Part shown: positions 63,001-64,000 of the stretch, in pieces
Numbering within the stretch: position 1 is the stretch's first letter
Layout of the letters: each line of letters begins with the position of its first letter
Origin: Variovorax sp. 54
GTDB taxonomy: Bacteria > Pseudomonadota > Gammaproteobacteria > Burkholderiales > Burkholderiaceae_C
Direction of reading: 5' to 3'
Length of the DNA stretch: 64,000 nt
NCBI RefSeq assembly: GCF_002754375.1
Contig: NZ_PEFF01000001.1
Location: 3,427,501 to 3,491,500, forward strand
Made by a program: the position numbers and the translations under genes
Notes under the pieces: generated by a model
The model's input: only the letters and a program-made list of their open reading frames with translations
Database searches by the model: none
Told to the model about the DNA's origin: nothing

Positions 63001-63789
63001 TGGAACGCGCTGTTCCACGATCCCGCGCCGCTGCAGCCCGTGCCCACGCAGAGTGCCGAATGGAACCGCGGTGCCTACCTCGTCAACGGCCTGGGCCATT
63101 GCGGCGCCTGCCACACGCCGCGCAACGCGCTCGGCGCGGAGCAGGGCGGCAGTGCGTTCCTCTCGGGCGCGATGGTCGATGGCTGGGAAGCACCGGCGCT
63201 CACGCAGCTGTCGAAGGCCGCCGTGCCGTGGGACACCGACGCGCTCTACCGTTACCTGCGCAATGGCCACTCGCCGCGCCACGGCATCGCGGGCGGCCCG
63301 ATGGCCGAGGTGGTGCGTGAGCTCGCGCAGGTGCCCGACGCCGACGTGCGTGCGATGGCCGTCTACCTTGGGTCGTTCAACCCCGAGCCCGTCGCGCAAC
63401 CGCAAGCGCTCGCGCAACAGGCCATCGACAACGCAGCACGCACACAAGGCCAGCTGCTCGGCCCCGCGCAGCGCATGTTCGACAGCGCCTGTGCCTCGTG
63501 CCACCACGACGGCGACGGCCCCACGCTGCTGGGCGTGAACACGCCACTCGCACTCAACAGCAGCCTCACGAGCACGCGGCCCGACAACCTGCTGCGCACC
63601 ATCCTCGACGGCGTGCGCGCACCCGCACACCGCGACATCGGCTTCATGCCCGCGTTCCGCGAGGCGCTCGACGACCGTCAGATTGCTGACCTCGCCGGCT
63701 ACATGCGCGCCCGCTTCGCACCGCAGGAAGCGGCGTGGCCGAACCTGCCTGCCGACGTCGCGCGCGTGCGGGCCACGCCGGGCCACTGA
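60040..63789 (+). CDS. Molybdopterin hydroxylase fused to three cytochrome c domains (NicB-like)
   Basis: The 1249-residue protein has a molybdopterin-binding part (about 40-775; GHVDLGTGIQTALAQIVAEEL, GCYGRNGADDVAADAALLAR, and the active-site GAGESSSVPGTAAIANAI with the catalytic Glu). A linker follows, then one membrane helix (about 822-845; ATGAALFIGGLGVIAGLL) and three haem sites, C875xxCH, C1021xxCH and C1151xxCH. This is the architecture of P. putida NicB. Electrons from hydroxylating nicotinate would pass through 2Fe-2S to haems and the respiratory chain. Residues 777-812 are translated from a REP-like element. How a cofactor-loaded domain and periplasmic haems share one chain is unclear. 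Confidence 0.82.
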   Translation: MTRRADLPQTRAEFLAADGVLLVVRDAPPPPPPAKGQPAFIASNPIEGDEVLLALWDDGSVSALNGHVDLGTGIQTALAQIVAEELDLGMPCVRMMLGDTARAPNQGATIASASLQIHAQPLRLAAAQARAWLLARAAEQLGVAVDALQVRNGVVRVTETPDRHINYADLVAHQRTVLRLDLDTTPKNPADYRLVGTRQARVDIPAKLAGDLVFVHDMRVPGMLHGRVVRPPYAGADHGDFIGNTLESVDESSIVHIPGIRAVVVLRDFVGIVAEREEHAEQAMRELRVAWKPWPGMPDLRDVAQALRDNPSTQRLLVDEGDVDGAMAAAAQPMQRTYVWPYQMHASIGPSCALADWQPADGSGMQLRCWAGSQNPHVLRADLAKLMGVDDVQVDVVRMEAAGCYGRNGADDVAADAALLARAVGAPVRVQLSREQEHAWEPKGAAQLMEIDGGLMADGRVAAYDFETSYPSNGAPTLALLLTRTVEPVAQAYEMGDRTARPPYSYDNLRVKVNDMAPIVRASWLRGVSALPSSFAHESYIDELATAAGVDPVQFRLRHLDDPRAIELVQATAQKAGWRMRTGPKENADGGLGDGGDILFGQGFAYARYIHSKWPGFGAAWAAWVADVEVNRKTGEVHVRRVVVGHDAGLLVNPAGVEHQVHGNVIQTTSRALMEEVKFAPQQGAATGGAQLPGVLPTGVVASREWGSYPIINFRDVPVIEIMHMPRPGEPSLGAGESSSVPGTAAIANAIFDATGVRFRSPPFTPETVLAELNRVLLPPLPGEGGGGGERPWSGDAAVPPSQPSPGRGRSNAGAIWPKRKGLWATGAALFIGGLGVIAGLLGWRSAIAPVSLTAPVYSQSTIERGRVLAALGDCAVCHTAPGGAPNAGGRAMETPFGTLYTTNLTPDADTGLGRWSFSAFQRAMREGVSRDGHHLYPAFPYTAFAKTSDDDLQALYAHFMAMPAVRAETPKSELKFPFNLRPLMAGWNALFHDPAPLQPVPTQSAEWNRGAYLVNGLGHCGACHTPRNALGAEQGGSAFLSGAMVDGWEAPALTQLSKAAVPWDTDALYRYLRNGHSPRHGIAGGPMAEVVRELAQVPDADVRAMAVYLGSFNPEPVAQPQALAQQAIDNAARTQGQLLGPAQRMFDSACASCHHDGDGPTLLGVNTPLALNSSLTSTRPDNLLRTILDGVRAPAHRDIGFMPAFREALDDRQIADLAGYMRARFAPQEAAWPNLPADVARVRATPGH
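62368..62475. repeat. REP-like element, copy 3, inside the NicB-like gene
   Basis: The inverted units 62368-62407 (TTGCTCCCTCCCCTTCCGGG...) and 62435-62475 (...CCGGGAGGGGAAGGAGCAA) belong to the same family as copies 1 and 2 but are further diverged. The element stays in frame, encoding a Pro/Gly-rich linker (LLPPLPGEGGGGGERP...), and sits exactly between the molybdopterin part and the membrane/cytochrome part. Confidence 0.8.
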
Positions 63790-63869
63790 CCCGCGACGGG
63801 TGCGGCAGGCGCGGTTCCGAGGCCGCGGCTACGATGGCGCGCAGACCTTATTCACGGAGACACCTCGCC

Positions 63870-64000
63870 ATGCCACTGAACCTCTCGACCGCCTCCAGCC
63901 TGCCCCGCGACGCCGAGCGCGCCACCCTTGTCGGCCGCCTCTGGCAACCCGGCGTGGGCCCGGTGCTGGTGGCCGTGCAGGGCGATGGCCTGCACGACCT
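63870..64000 (+). CDS. Probable fumarylacetoacetate hydrolase family protein (5' part)
   Basis: The ATG at 63870 follows ACGGAGA, and the frame runs off the window after 43 residues. MPLNLSTASSLPRDAERATL and LVGRLWQPGVGPVLVAVQGD resemble the N-terminal extension of fumarylacetoacetate-hydrolase-like dehydrogenase/hydrolase proteins in Comamonadaceae. The fragment is too short for a firm family call, and its relation to the nicotinate genes is unknown. Confidence 0.45.
   Translation, partial: MPLNLSTASSLPRDAERATLVGRLWQPGVGPVLVAVQGDGLHD

Overview
The window is GC-rich DNA from a betaproteobacterium, most probably Variovorax or a close relative in the Comamonadaceae. This rests on the betaproteobacterial look of the 23S/5S rRNA, the GC-biased codon use, methionine synthase split into two genes, the many Bug/TctC-type and ABC binding proteins, and the palindromic intergenic repeats. 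No phage, insertion sequence, CRISPR array or tRNA gene was seen.

Layout. 1-2.8 kb: the 3' part of a 23S rRNA gene, 5S rRNA and terminators. 3-7 kb: a truncated MBL-fold remnant, GTP-dependent PEP carboxykinase, a tiny membrane protein and threonine dehydratase. 7-17.3 kb: a double-AAA+ ATPase, an S41 protease lipoprotein, a nucleoside hydrolase lipoprotein with xylulokinase behind LacI-type operators, and an alpha-hydroxyacid oxidase/TctC pair divergent from a LysR gene. A 265-bp nested palindromic element separates the LysR gene from recQ.

19.5-33.8 kb: a complete histidine-utilisation (hut) locus, all on the + strand. It holds a NitT/TauT-type ABC transporter, hutC, hutH, hutU, a phytanoyl-CoA dioxygenase-like gene, an IclR regulator, a polar amino-acid ABC pair without its ATPase, hutD, hutI, hutF and hutG. 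This is the five-enzyme route, yielding glutamate, formate and two ammonia. A sigma-54-type promoter and two HutC-type boxes precede the first gene; a third box precedes hutH.

33.9-45.5 kb: the two halves of methionine synthase, 4.6 kb apart, with an SAH riboswitch in front of the second half. Between them lie an SH3 protein, a LysR/PACE-efflux pair and a lipase with its chaperone. A three-gene GtrA/GT2/membrane-glycosyltransferase cassette follows.

45.6-63.8 kb: what looks like a nicotinamide/nicotinate catabolic island using the reductive route known from anaerobic Eubacterium barkeri. It holds a Tat-exported nicotinamidase, a NicAB-like molybdenum hydroxylase with three c-type haems, 6-hydroxynicotinate reductase, enamidase, ferredoxin-NADP reductase, a TetR regulator, one UPF0280 protein, two tandem DUF1185 proteins and a branched-chain-type ABC transporter with two binding proteins. 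A second sigma-54-like promoter and TGTAG/CTACA palindromes lie in the divergent control region. Three REP-like elements of one family occur here, one of them translated in frame inside the molybdopterin/cytochrome protein. The window ends in the start of a probable fumarylacetoacetate-hydrolase-family gene.
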